64,000 nucleotides of DNA from positions 25,046,109-25,110,108 of the forward strand of contig NC_088655.1 of assembly GCF_964019385.1 (NCBI RefSeq), written 5' to 3'. The translations under genes were made by a program, and so were the position numbers. Of the stretch, positions 11,831-22,003 are shown in pieces. The first letter of the stretch is position 1. Each line of letters opens with the position of its first letter. Origin of the DNA: Sycon ciliatum. Lineage: Eukaryota; Porifera; Calcarea; Leucosolenida; Sycettidae. Below the pieces are notes generated by a model. It did not search any database. It saw nothing but the letters and a program-made list of their open reading frames with translations, and had not been told where the DNA came from.

Positions 11831-12146
11831 GGGGTGGTGGCGTCCCACGGAAGCGGAAAGGTGGTTCTTAACCAGGGAGTTGTACGACTCCTTGTTCTTG
11901 ACCTGCCCGGTACGCGGACCCGTCGAATTATTATTATTAAATTTTATTACACGTTGGTACAGCATTGGCGCACACGCTAGTGCAGCCAGTTGTTTTGCGT
12001 TGTACGTGATGCAGCTTGTTGAGGAGAAGGGTTTTCAATATCTTGTGTTCAGTTCTTCTTGCTTCTGGCCAGGTCGAAGTCGTGCTTTTTTCTTCTGTAA
12101 ACTTCTTGTGCATTTTGGAATTGAAATTAATACAGTCCAACTTACA

Positions 12147-12405
12147 CACGGAAAGTGGGGTGTGGTCCTCGAAAGAGTGCTCAATGCACCGGGGTGCAGA
12201 GCTTCATACAAAAAGAATAGAATGGGATACGGAGCTTGGGTTGGCTGTGACTCAGAGTTTCACGCCTGTGGCGATCATCAGACAGCAATGATTACAAAAA
12301 CTCAATGAATGTTCTTGATATAGTGTGGTAAGGTGCTAGTGGAATCAGAGAATTTAAGCGCAAATAAGGTCAAGCTATGATTTTATGCATGTACTTGCAA
12401 GATTA
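12147..12405 (-). repeat. PLE-1 3' terminal repeat (pseudo-LTR)
   Basis: It directly follows the PLE-1 ORF on the - strand. The same sequence recurs in both orientations at 22836-23165, at the other end of PLE-1, the terminal repeat arrangement typical of PLEs. It contains a hammerhead at 12244-12286. Confidence 0.85.
12244..12286 (-). ncRNA. Hammerhead ribozyme, PLE-1 terminal repeat
   Basis: Read on the - strand. Stem I is GCTGT/ACAGC, the core CTGATGA, stem II CGCC/GGCG with an ACA loop flanked by a U-U mismatch, then GAAA. Stem III is ACT/AGT with a 3-nt loop, and the cleavage triplet is GTC before ACAGC. All core bases are present. Type I hammerheads in PLE terminal repeats are known from other animals. 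It would cut PLE transcripts at the 5' boundary of the unit. Confidence 0.85.
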
Positions 12406-12432
12406 GCGCCAGACATCAGGTGTAATCCTGGT

Positions 12433-14397
12433 TTATGTAACTGGAGGTGTGAAGTTAGATAGGTGGAATTTGTTCTCATGTCTGCACTTGGCCACTAGCT
12501 CCGATCGCTTGTTGATGTTCACCATTCTGTCAGCATGCAAGATCTCTAGCTGCTCACGCAGACAGAGAGGGCAGCGCTTGGTGGCATTGGAGTATGCTGG
12601 TGTTTGGGTGACAACTGACCAACTGATGCTGTACCCGGCATCCTTGCACTTCATGTCCCATATGAGCTTTGACAACTCGGTACTCTTCTCCATTCGCTCA
12701 TGCCTCATTGACGTCATGTGTCCGTCGTATCGCTTCTTGAACGTCATTTCCGTTAGGCCGAGGTACGCATTTCGTTCGTCTTTTCCGGTTTCTGTCACGC
12801 TGGCCTGGATCTGGCAGTTTCCATGCATGGGGCAGTTAACTTTATCCCTGCAGTTGCATCTTTTCTCTGTCCTCTGTTGATCATCTTTCTGCTTCTTCTG
12901 CAAGGCCGAATTGTCGTGCGCCTTTAGTACACCAGACATGTTCTGCATGCAGCTGTAACTTACTTTTACTGTGTTACTGTCGAATATTTTGTTTAGGCGT
13001 GAGCGAGGTGGGAAATGCTTCTCGGCGAGGTGTAAGAATCTTTGCGCGACATTCGTGGCTACTGTTTTGCTGAACGGAGGATTGCACCAGATGATGTTTC
13101 GTCTGCGGTTTTTCTTCTTTTTCTCTTCATCTTTTTCTCTCTTCAATGTACACGATCTGCTCGGCATAACCGCTGGCCTTGAGCGCACTGTTGCACAGAG
13201 GTGCTGCCTCCTGGAAGATGTCTCTGTTGGTCGGAATATCTGTCAATCATCTGCTGATAGACTGGGGTTTTTGTTGGATGATGGTTGGCGGGTGGTTGGA
13301 TAGTGTGTGGACATACATTGGCGTGTCATTTGGTTTTCGGTAGGGGGCGGTAAGTCCCGTCGGCTAGATTGAGTGTTACGTTGAGGTAGTTTAAGACCTT
13401 CATGCCGGCAGCGATGGTAATTTTAGCCCAAGATCTTTGAAGATACGGCATATCTCCTTTCATGCTCTGTCTGCTGCACTACCTGTCGCATCTCTCAAGA
13501 CCGCCAACCTGTCGTCGCGGTAGAGTCCGATGTTGTCACTGTCGAACTTATCCGCTAGCTTTGACAGTGCGTAAGTTCCCACTAGCTCGCATATCTCTGC
13601 TCCGTCAAAACAACCCATCACTACTAAACAGGAGCGACTTTCGCGCATGCATGATGATAATCTCAATCTTGCTGGCTGACGTCGGTATGCTATGCTGCGA
13701 ATGCAATGGATTCTTCCAGCAGGTCTTGGGAGATTATTGGATAATATTCCACTATGTCGAAACAGACAAACGTGCATGCCGCTTTATTGTCTATTTCTCG
13801 GAACCAGTTGACGACTGCAGCGGTATTCTTACAGGAGTTTAGTTTCAGTTTGTCTCGTACTTCTTAGGTGATCCTCACCAGGATATTCTGGCTGACTTTC
13901 CCGATCTCACTTTTTGAGGGGTTGATGAGTCTGCATGGTAAACTTTGTGAGAAGTTGGTTTTGTGATCTTTTAGGGTTATGTACGCGTTTTTCTTCGCCA
14001 TGATCTCGGCTCGGTTCGCGATGTTGAGGCTCTCTGCGATGCCTTTTGCTTCTTCGTTGATGTCGTCTTGGGCGTTGTCAGGGGCATGCTTGTAGTGCTT
14101 CGTGACGTCGTTCAGTAGTTTGGTGTACAGGTCAAGGCTGACTTCGTAGATGTTCCTCGTCTTATCTGCAGGGGCGAGTATGCTCTGTGATGATTTGATC
14201 CGGGTCCGGTCATCTTGGAGCTTGCGCTGGAGCTCACCGCTCACCCTGAGGAATCTAACGTTCTCGACCAGGGACCACAGCTCCTCCTCGAACTTTTTCA
14301 TGTCATCCACTTGGGGTGGGCATGTCCTCGTCTTGAATCCGTGGTTACTGTTTTCATCCTGATGTTGAGGTTGGTCACCCTTGAGGAAGAACAAGGC
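12433..14397 (-). pseudogene. PLE-1 reverse transcriptase plus GIY-YIG endonuclease (decayed)
   Basis: Read from 14397 down: the RT N-terminal region with VENVRF, then LKDHKTNF and RLINPSKSEIGK (to about 13870), as in PLE RTs. Next is [16 protein letters not shown] and [13 protein letters not shown] (about 13500-13640, another frame), then an asparagine/lysine region. The C-terminal domain (12433-13188) has CNCRDKVNCPMHG, AYLGLTEMTFKKRYDGH and TELSKLIWDMK, the GIY-YIG nuclease with the CxC...CP knuckle of PLEs. It ends in CRHENKF. At least two frameshifts and stops separate these blocks, so no full protein is made. Its role in an intact element would be target cutting and target-primed reverse transcription. 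Confidence 0.9.
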
Positions 14398-15279
14398 TGT
14401 CATGCAGGTTCTCACATGCAACGGGAAAACTTCGTGGTAGTAAAATAGATTTGGCAAACAACAAAAGACAACCCTTTCTCTCTTCCTTTCAAAGAGCCGA
14501 ACTAATTACTTGCCGAGCCTCATCAAAAGCAAACTCTGAAAAAGCCCTACACTAGTACGGGATTCAGCGCAGAGCAAAAAATAATTATGAGTCATGATAC
14601 AATACATGCAGTGTAGCCGTGAACACTGGTGAACAAAGAATGCAGTAGGTTGGCAGCACGTGACCCGTCGTACCGCAGTACGCGACGGCGTCGCGGCTTA
14701 GAAATGAAAGGGAACACTGCGAGAAAAGATAAAACGAAAATACATTTCCCTTTGTCAAAACTTAGAAGAAACAAACAAAATGCGACCAAGAATCATTTTG
14801 AGAGTCTACGTCAATACTCTTGTGCCGTTGTGCATATTCTTGTCTTGCATTGTGCAACGCAAGAAACAAACAACCTACGAAATTACTCGTGAACTAACTG
14901 TAGGCTAAATCACTACATGTACGAGAAATTGCGTTCCAAAATAAACTGAACTGTCTGAGACATTTCATATTTCACCTCCGGGGAGAAATATTGAATAAAA
15001 TAGTAAATACGAAGTAGTGGTTGCGACTTCGGCGATGATTTGCAAGAAAGGGTTTGCTCCCCACACCGGAGCTCACGCTATTCCGCCGACTTTACTTGCA
15101 GGTTTGCCGAGTCGAAGGTTCGATGGACTTCTCGTGTGCTCTGGATGGCAGTCGTGAGTCAGTCAAGTGTCAAGTAAAGTCGGCGGAATAGCGCGAGCTC
15201 CGGTGTGGGGAGCAAACCCTTTCTTATAAATAGTAAATACATAATAAAAGAACATATGGCCACGACGGCCTTCCCAACA
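14398..15279 (-). repeat. BEL element 3' LTR, with fold-back insertion
   Basis: It is near-identical to 22004-22657, except for an insertion of about 230 bp at 15011-15240. Without that insertion it is about 652 bp, against 654 bp for the other LTR. It contains an 87-codon frame shared with the other LTR, which is only a by-product of LTR similarity. Confidence 0.92.
15011..15240. mobile_element. Fold-back MITE in the BEL LTR
   Basis: Arms 15044-15098 and 15171-15225 are 55 bp each and complementary at 54 of 55 positions. The decamer TAGTAAATAC occurs at 15001-15010 and again at 15231-15240 and only once in the other LTR, so it is probably the target duplication. In that case 33 bases at the left lie outside the inverted repeat. 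No coding capacity. Confidence 0.85.
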
Positions 15280-15281
15280 TA

Positions 15282-15291
15282 CCCCCTCCTT
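15282..15291 (-). other. BEL polypurine tract
   Basis: On the - strand AAGGAGGGGG ends 2 nt before the 3' LTR (which begins TGTTGGG at 15279). This is the expected primer for plus-strand DNA synthesis. Confidence 0.8.
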
Positions 15292-15384
15292 GATACATCC
15301 GTATCAAAGAATGAGTAAAATGAGAAAAGAGATCGAACTGACTAAAGATGGCGATAAGTCCATCTAAAACGTGCGTACGGACTG

Positions 15385-16217
15385 TCAGCCTTTCACAACC
15401 GGACATAGCCGTACAACTGACCTGGTTACCTGCTTGCCTCCGACCTGGAGCTTAGCGACACACACTCTGCCGTCAGAACCAGGGTAGACCTCCAACACCC
15501 GTCCAAGAGGCCACCTGCCATGGGGGTATCAGCTGACACAATGAGGACGATGTCACCGACACTGAGATCCGGGTACTCTTTCCACCACTTGGAGCGACGA
15601 TTAAGGGCTGGTACAGTCAGACCTCGCTTAACCGCACACATCCGTTCTCCACAAAATATCCGGATAGGCGAGGGGACCGGATAATTGAATACACATACTG
15701 TATGTGTGCATGGCATATGCCGTAAATCGGTAACCAACGATTTTCTTCCGGATGGCGAGGGATCCGGATAAAAGAGGACCGGATAAGCGAGGTCTGACTG
15801 TATCCACTCCTGCATCCACCTTCGCCAGACATGCGATACAAGCATTTGGACGTGTTGCCAGCGGCGCCGAAGACACGGTGTCTCAAAGGCAAGATGATAG
15901 TGCTCAGTGTGTCCAACCAGGAAGAGATTCGGAGTGCGTGGCAAGTCGTCGCGGCTGTCACTAGAAGGAAGAACAATTGGACGAGAGTTGAGTAGCGCCT
16001 CTGCGCTGCAGAATGCTGTTCGCAGCTCCTCATCGGTGATGGATGCCTGCTGTAGAACATGGTAAATAGCCTTCTTTGCTGCTTTTACCATACTTTCGTG
16101 AACGCCTCCAAAGTGTGGTGTCTGGGCAGGGATGAAATGCCACTTGATCCTCTTCATGGTAGCGCTGTGCTCCAGGACGAAAAAAGGCTTTGCACTGAAG
16201 TACTTCCTCCGCGTCAT
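15385..16217 (-). pseudogene. BEL/Pao pol C-terminus: integrase end plus DUF5641
   Basis: From 16217 down: integrase C-terminal motifs [16 protein letters not shown], the [11 protein letters not shown] helix, ALLNSRP and [11 protein letters not shown]. The domain found after integrase in BEL/Pao (DUF5641) follows: [21 protein letters not shown], then [21 protein letters not shown] pogo-like MITE (15615-15800) interrupts it yet leaves the frame open. A frameshift near 15530 moves the end ([14 protein letters not shown]..., [11 protein letters not shown]) to another frame, closing at 15385. The stop lies about 100 bp from the LTR, so this is the true end of pol. RT, RNase H and the integrase core are absent. 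Confidence 0.88.
15615..15800. mobile_element. pogo/Tigger-like MITE, 186 bp, TA duplication
   Basis: The ends are CAGTCAGACCTCGCTTA... and its inverse, with TA at 15613-15614 and 15801-15802. TIR sequence and duplication match the pogo/Tigger pattern. An internal CCGGATA-type motif repeats. It sits inside the BEL DUF5641 domain. Confidence 0.9.
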
Positions 16218-16229
16218 CGAAATTGTCGC

Positions 16230-17177
16230 AGTTTGACTAGTGACTTGTCACTTGTTACTGAGAACTCCATAAGCTAAGCCATTCAAAACTTATTACACAG
16301 TACGATAGTCTGAAGACTAGAGTAACGTTCCAGGGCAGTTGGACTGAGAGTTTTCATGCAGAGATGAAGTCCTCGTCGTCGCTGATGTCAATGGACGCAA
16401 AAATATCGTTCCGAAATATTTCAAGGAAGGTTGAAAGTTGGTCGCGCCTCATCTCAAACGCTTTGAATTTCTCCACAGGACAAGAGCTGCTATGCTTGTC
16501 GTCTGCTACCTCTTGATGATTTCTACTTCACCACCAACGAAGCCTAGTAAGAATACACGATCGTTGCGAGGTCGGTTGATTACCGTCGGCGGAATCACCT
16601 CGATCTTGAAATGAACTTTTTTTACCCGTGGCATGCCCATTTATTTTAGCTGTGTGGTCACAGCTCATGCAGGTAAGTGTACTACCGGTACTAGTACTAG
16701 TACCACCTCCAACGCGCCCTCTTTTTCAGCATCACTGGTATACAATGGTACGGCACCTGCGCGTGCATCACTAGCACTACGTGTAGAGTCTACACGGCTC
16801 TTGCAGCTACAATCATGTACTGAGTGTCTCAGCCAGAGCGACAAATTTTCTCGCTGTTGCAGGCATTTAGTTTCCTGACCCCTCAATGTTTCTCCAAGCG
16901 CTGCCACTTGTTCCACGAAGTCATTCTCACCCCTGCTAAGGTAAAACAGTAATGTGGCTTGAGTGAATGGCCATAAGCACGAGGAATGTGCAGGCTGCAA
17001 CGCCCGACTGATCTCAGCGAGTCGAAATTACCATCGCAGCGACATCAGCGAAGAAATTACGTCTAGTTCAAAAATTCCAGCTTCCAATAACAGAAAATAG
17101 AACTTTGCCGTCACCCTATACTGATGATTATCGCCTATGTCCGATTCCTTGCCTCTGTTACGGTTGCTGGTGAGTTC
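16230..17177. other. No recognised gene inside the BEL element
   Basis: The DNA between the BEL pol remnant and the next inverted repeat has short frames only (for example 16665-17000 on the - strand), with no family resemblance. It may be decayed BEL pol or later insertions. Confidence 0.4.
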
Positions 17178-18236
17178 AGTCGGGGAGATGTCCTATCTAG
17201 GACATCGCACTCTGAATGATCCTGATTGGTTACCTGTCCCAGAGTTGTCATGGAAGCGTCGGTCGCGCACACGCGATGAAAAGAAGTGCTGCGTGAGCAT
17301 TTCTGAATGTATGTGGAGGATGCACGATCGTAATGGCGATGGATTTCTTTCCGAATTGGTCAAGTTTGAAGGAATAGGCGGAGAATATCAGACATCGGCG
17401 GGGATTGAGGTAGTGTATATTCGATTCGTCATCGAATACCCGACCGAATGGCCGTTTTCGTTTGGGGATTTCATGTGGGGTTTCTCGTAGCCACGCGGCG
17501 CTTCTTCGGAAACGATTGCTTCTAATTATTTGAATGTTTTGCCTTTGGAATGTTTCTTCACGCCCCGTGCGTTTATTTCGCCCCAAACCTGGCCATGCAG
17601 AGGAGGAAGACGAGGCAGCAGGCGCTAGGCCCGTAAATCACTGCCTGGAAGATATTATTTGGCCAAAGCTTGCTATTGGCTTTTTGATTTCTTGGATACG
17701 ACAGCTCTTGGCTAAAACTGGACCTTGGACGGTCTTTCTTGGATATCAACCCAGGACGTGGTGGTCATGGACGTATCGCCATCGCTTTCAGCCGGATCCT
17801 TCTGCTGCCTGAAACCAGTGGCGAAGGTAAAAACTTTATCGCAGCAGCTACTGCTCTGCTGAAAGTGCGAACACAAATTAATTGCTTCGCCAACCCTCTT
17901 GTGCACTTGCAATTTTCAATGCGACCAAAACGATTCGCTTGCCAGTTCCTTTGTCCAGGCGTACTCCACAACGAGGAAAATAAAATTCGTGAAGGCAAGA
18001 GGCAAGAAACGAATCTCGACTCGCTTGAGGCAAGCCGCCAGGAGAACGACAACTAATAATTACTTTTGAGACGAAAGGCCTTCGTTGCGTTTGTTTTGAG
18101 TGAGACATGTTCATCTTCCTCGGCCGCGACACAAAGTTTTGAGTCACGTGTCACGATTACTATGGGAACAGCATAGTATGTACGCTGGGGCATGCTGGGT
18201 TCCGTGATGTCCTATCTAGGACATCTCCAGGACTGG
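17178..18236. mobile_element. Candidate 1.06-kb element bounded by hairpin-bearing inverted ends
   Basis: The 20-mer at 17187-17206 recurs exactly at 18206-18225. Each copy is a hairpin (GATGTCCT/AGGACATC, loop ATCT). The flanks (CAGTC..GGAGATG at 17178, inverse near 18236) extend the inverted match to about 27 of 30 bases. Inner frames show no known transposase and no clear target duplication is visible, so the class is unknown. Confidence 0.5.
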
Positions 18237-18425
18237 TAAACACCCCGCTTTATATCAAAAGTCAAACTGCGACAATTTCGATGACGCGGAGGAAGTAACA
18301 CAATAAGACGACTGAAACTCCATGCAAATAAAAGTGTAATAAGCTAAAAAAATGTGTAAGGTGAAAACTAGAAGTTCAACTGCAAAACTCAGCGGCACAG
18401 ACTTGGCAGAAGCCAATGTTTTGTA

Positions 18426-18731
18426 CTACTGAAGTGGAACAATGTCATTACTAGATTCATCCAAGAAATAATGTTCGATTTCCCAAGTGGCATCAGAGTA
18501 GCCTTGCCACTTGACTAGGTACTGAAGGTGATTCTGCCGGCGGCGGTGACTGAGAATGTTCTCCACCACGTAGCGGGTATGACCATCAAGGTTCATGATA
18601 GGCGGAGGCGTAGGCTGTCTCCTATTAGGAATAGCGTTCTTCTCGTAGGCACGGAGTGCCGACACATTGAATACCGGGTGACAGCGGCTGGTATGAGGCA
18701 ACTTGAGCTTGTAGGCATTCGGGCTGACCAC
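18426..18731 (-). pseudogene. GypA integrase tail and chromodomain
   Basis: The frame gives KLKLPHTSRCHPVFNVSALR (the integrase GPY/F-type end) and then ENILSHRRRQNHLQYLVKWQGYSDATWE, a chromodomain with the aromatic and YLVKWQGY motif of chromoviruses. In this group the domain directs integration to modified chromatin. It follows the frame at 18819-19157 after a stop near 18822. Confidence 0.9.
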
Positions 18732-18747
18732 CTGGGTTATAGGAAAG

Positions 18748-18969
18748 GGGCCAAACCACTTGGGGCGTAATTTATGGGATGGTCGGTCCCGAGCTTCAGG
18801 AGTCAGGAGGAAATCCCGTTAGACCATTACCAAATCTCCCACCTTCAGCTTTACCTCAACCCTTGTCCGATCTGCATAGAAGGCCTGACGAGCTTGAGCT
18901 GCCACTAGCGCATCTTGTGAGATCTTGACCGCATCTTGTCTTGCTTGCAACCAATCAGCTGAATCTCTG
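18748..18969 (-). repeat. 222-bp inverted duplication, left arm (integrase C-terminus)
   Basis: It is the inverse of 19113-19334, with a 143-bp spacer. It encodes the integrase linker (SADWLQARQDAVKISQDAL, QAFYADRTRVEVKLKVGDLVMV) on the - strand. Confidence 0.93.
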
Positions 18970-19112
18970 CCTTCCTGAATAGGGTTGAGGAAGTCGGGTG
19001 GCGCTCTGGGATTTAGACTATAATTTAAGAAGAACGGTGTGTTTCCTGTAGATGATTGAGTTACGCTGTTGATAGAAAACTCACAGAAAGGTAGGAGCAT
19101 ATCCCAGTTATC

Positions 19113-19334
19113 CAGAGATTCAGCTGATTGGTTGCAAGCAGGACAAGATGCGGTCAAGATCTCACAAGATGCGCTAGTGGCAGCTCAAGCTCGTCAGGCC
19201 TTCTATGCAGATCGGACAAGGGTTGAGGGCAAGCTGAAGGTGGGAGATTTGGTAATGGTCTACTGGGATTTCCTCCTAACTCCTGAAGCTCAGGACCGAC
19301 CATCCCATAAATTACGCCCCAAGTGGTTTGGCCC
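19113..19334 (+). repeat. 222-bp inverted duplication, right arm
   Basis: This inverted copy of the integrase C-terminus is joined directly to the truncated RT start of GypA at about 19335. The duplication-inversion replaces the whole RT, RNase H and integrase core. Confidence 0.93.
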
Positions 19335-20162
19335 ATCTTCTATCTGGATTTCATGGTCGACTGGTCTCTTCGCTGGAAGCTCATTCGGCAGCTCGTCTGG
19401 AAATAAATCCTGGTACCTCTTGACCAGGTTCTGGTTGTCCTGTTGCTCTGATTCCTGGAGTTGTGGCCCGGAACGATTCTCCTCGTTTGCAGCAGTGACC
19501 CATGCAAGAAACCCCTCAGCTCCACTCCTCAGGGCATGACGAGCTTGTCGGCCACTGATAAACATGCTTTCCACAGTTGGCCGGTCGGCTGTCGGCGGGT
19601 TAGCTGAAGGCAATTTGGCAACAAAGGGCTCACCGTCCAACTGAACTTCGTTCGTACGGAAGTTGATGCTAGGGTTGTTCCTTGTAAGCCACGGCTTGCC
19701 AAGAATAGCGTCGTAGCGAGTCAGGGGATACACAGTAAAGTGCTGTTCCTCACTGAAGCCCCCGACTGTCACCTTTAGCGTGCGTGTGGAAATCTGCGGG
19801 ACCTCGCTGGTCGAGCCGTCCGTCAATGTTACGCTCAGCATTTCTGAGCTTGCATCCGTGTCAAGATGATGCTTTCGAACAAAACCGTCTGCAATGAAGT
19901 CATGCGTCGAGCCGGAATCTATCAGCATCACTGAACGGCGACCGCCGATCTTTCCCTGTATGCGCAGTAGGTCGTGTTCAGGTTCATTACCGACGCTGAC
20001 GTTTCTGACATGACACCTTTCTGCAACAGGACAATTTCCTACAGCTATGGGTGTCACCGACTCCGTAGGTTCCTGAAGAGCAACGTCTTCAACCTCCAGA
20101 GCTCCGAACCGGTTAGCGACTGGTAACGGCGTGGGTGCTTGGGTCGCCGCCAGTAAGCGCAC
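19335..20162 (-). pseudogene. GypA protease and start of RT
   Basis: About 275 codons. The aspartic protease active site LIDSGSTHDFIA lies around residues 79-90. A conserved linker follows (MFISGRQARHALRSG) and then the RT entry segment LPAKRPVDHEIQIEDG. The frame runs into the inverted duplication at 19334, so RT is cut off before its first catalytic motif. GypD has the same linker, which sets the family. Confidence 0.9.
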
Positions 20163-20170
20163 CCCCTTTC

Positions 20171-21010
20171 TTACTGGCGACCAGCGTTTGGGTAGCGCTG
20201 TCCGCCCTCAGTACAGCATTTAGCCAGGTGGCCTGGCTTCCTGCAAGCAAAGCAGTGTCCCATTGCTCGCAGTTGGACACGCTCTTGGTCCGTCAGCTTG
20301 CGGAGGCCCTGGCCACGGAAGCTGGGCACGGAATGCAACTCTCTACTGGCTGGTGGCCCCGACGTCGGTGGCCCTGACGACTGCTCCACGGTGTTTGCTG
20401 CCATGACAGCTTGCTCCAGGGTACGTGGATGCTCACGCAAGACCTGTCGCTGGATGTGCGGCACTAGACCCCTGACGAACAGCAGCGCTCTGGTGTGGTG
20501 GTCGATTTCCGGCACTTGCAGGCTGAGGCGAGTGAAAGCAGCAATGTATGCGTCCAGCGACCCGTGCTGCGCTGCGGAAATTAGTCCCATACGCGATGTT
20601 TCCTCGTTGTGCCGTGGTCCGTACACATCGCCAAGCGCCGCTTTCAGAGCAGGTCAGTCGGAAAACACTTGGTTAGCTTCCAATGCCGCTATCAACCAAA
20701 GACGAGCATTTCCAGTCAAAAATCCTGGCGCGTAGTCGACCCTCCGTGCCGCATTTGGGAGTGCCACTGACCGTAGGGCCATGTCCATTACAAACGTCCA
20801 TTCTTTGAATGTAGCGGAATCTCCTCCAAACACAGGCGGCTCTTTCGTAAGGCGGGGTGTTGGCTCCCACGGTTCCGAGTTCGAATGTATTGTTCGGTTT
20901 CCTTGGCTAACGCGCTGAGCGGTCTTGACATCGTTTATCAGGCGAATGACGAGTACGAGGAGCGTAAGCAGAGCGACCAGAACACCTGCCAAAAGCAGAG
21001 TAGTAACCAT
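20171..21010 (-). pseudogene. GypA gag with N-terminal hydrophobic segment
   Basis: The ATG at 21010 opens with a stretch of about 25 hydrophobic residues (MVTTLLLAGVLVALLTLLVL...), a predicted membrane anchor. A capsid-like region follows (PVFGGDSATFKEW, NARLWLIAALEA). A TGA at 20654-20656 replaces the Trp present in GypD (FSDW). The same frame then resumes (LKAALGDVYGPRH, RLSLQVPEID) and ends with the zinc knuckle CFACRKPGHLAKCC. The single nonsense codon is the only break. The start codon lies within the PBS. Confidence 0.9.
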
Positions 21011-21023
21011 CCTCTTGCTACCA
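21005..21023 (-). other. GypA primer-binding site (initiator tRNA-Met)
   Basis: On the - strand TGGTAGCAAGAGGATGGTT matches the complement of the 3' end of animal initiator tRNA-Met (TGGTAGCAGAGGATGGTT) with one extra base. The LTR end, TTACA, is one base upstream. The gag ATG is at bases 14-16 of this site. Confidence 0.85.
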
Positions 21024-21024
21024 G

Positions 21025-21232
21025 TGTAACAGGTTTAATCGAACTTGAAAAGTAAGAGAGCTGGCTGAGCGTGCCTCAACCAGTTATATGCTAAAGGTGA
21101 TAGTATACATGTGGCAATGGCGCCAATGAAGGTGCTAATAGACAGGCGTAAGATGCATGAGGTGTGAGGGAGTGTAAAGTTATAGCGAACAGGGGAAAAC
21201 TGTTGCAGACGACACAATTGGCTGTCTGTCAC
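21025..21232 (-). repeat. GypA 5' LTR (5' boundary approximate)
   Basis: The LTR ends ...CTGTTACA at 21025 on the - strand, one base before the PBS. About 208 bp separate this from the BEL gag remnant. The matching region of GypD (59385-59597) is of similar length. With no second LTR, the outer end cannot be fixed. Confidence 0.6.
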
Positions 21233-21913
21233 TTACGCTTGCCGTGTCAGCCCCAGGCAGTTTGTCCTGTCTATCACGTTGGTCACCACTTGGAGTTCCC
21301 AGGGGGCTGCCGATGCATTTGCTCCCAGAGGTGCTCCCGAGGAAACGGCGGGCGGCTGGGTAGTCCCCTCAACAGTCGCACTCTGGCTGACGCTGGATGC
21401 AGACACATTCCCAGAATGACGGAGACTCTTCTCAGCACACATGTCCTGTTTTTCCTCAAGGGACGTTCTAGGAGAGTGTGGCGGTGTCAACATCCTCCCA
21501 CTTGCTCTGGGATTCTCCAAGCTCTGCGTCAACATTGCCTTTCCTAATCTTATGTTCTTGGCTCTGGTGATGGAAGCTGGCGAACTTTCACCAGTTCTGG
21601 CTCGACTTGGCCTCTTGCTTATTTCTGCCAGCACGTCGCTGGTCTTGCTGACAGCATCGCTGTAGTCGACGTTGATGACCTCTATCTCCCTGTGCACTTT
21701 TTCTGTGGGTAGTCCTAATTCTGCGTACCGAGTTACCAGTTTTAGACACACATCCACAGCGTTGTGAACACTCTCAGTCACGTCATCCTACAACCTCTTG
21801 ATCTCTTTCGAGGTTGCATCCTCTACGTAGATCCTGCTGAGCAACAAGTTTCGATTTCGTGTGATATGGAACTTGGCCTTGGCCTTCGCTTTCTTGCACT
21901 ACTTAAGATCCAT
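21233..21913 (-). pseudogene. BEL gag N-terminal remnant
   Basis: The ATG at 21913 is followed by a basic segment ([21 protein letters not shown]), then [25 protein letters not shown] and a Ser/Thr/Pro-rich region. Two in-frame TAG codons (21899-21901, 21788-21790) break it. It stops where GypA begins. It starts about 70 nt from the BEL PBS, so I assign it to BEL gag by position; the sequence itself is not diagnostic. Confidence 0.55.
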
Positions 21914-21982
21914 GTTGTCCAGCAAAAACCCGAAATGCTACTCACTACCACACTGCGCTTGGTGAAGGAACCACTACTTGAC

Positions 21983-22000
21983 AACCATCATCTGCTACCA
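21983..22000 (-). other. BEL primer-binding site (initiator tRNA-Met)
   Basis: On the - strand TGGTAGCAGATGATGGTT matches the initiator tRNA-Met 3' complement at 17 of 18 positions. It lies 3 nt inside the 5' LTR end at 22004. Confidence 0.88.
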
Positions 22001-22003
22001 ATT

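Larger units (their letters stand above)
18426..21232 (-). mobile_element. GypA: Ty3/gypsy retrotransposon, rearranged
   Basis: - strand order: 5' LTR (about 21232-21025), PBS, gag with one nonsense codon, protease, the first residues of RT, then a rearrangement that removes RT, RNase H and most of integrase, and finally the integrase C-terminus and a chromodomain. No 3' LTR was found below 18426. It lies inside the BEL gag remnant. It belongs to the same family as GypD (59.4-62.9 kb): gag, PBS and the PR-RT linker all align. Confidence 0.88.

Noticed and set aside
18200..18425. GypA 3' LTR
   Set aside because: No stretch below 18426 matches the 5' LTR at 21025-21232.
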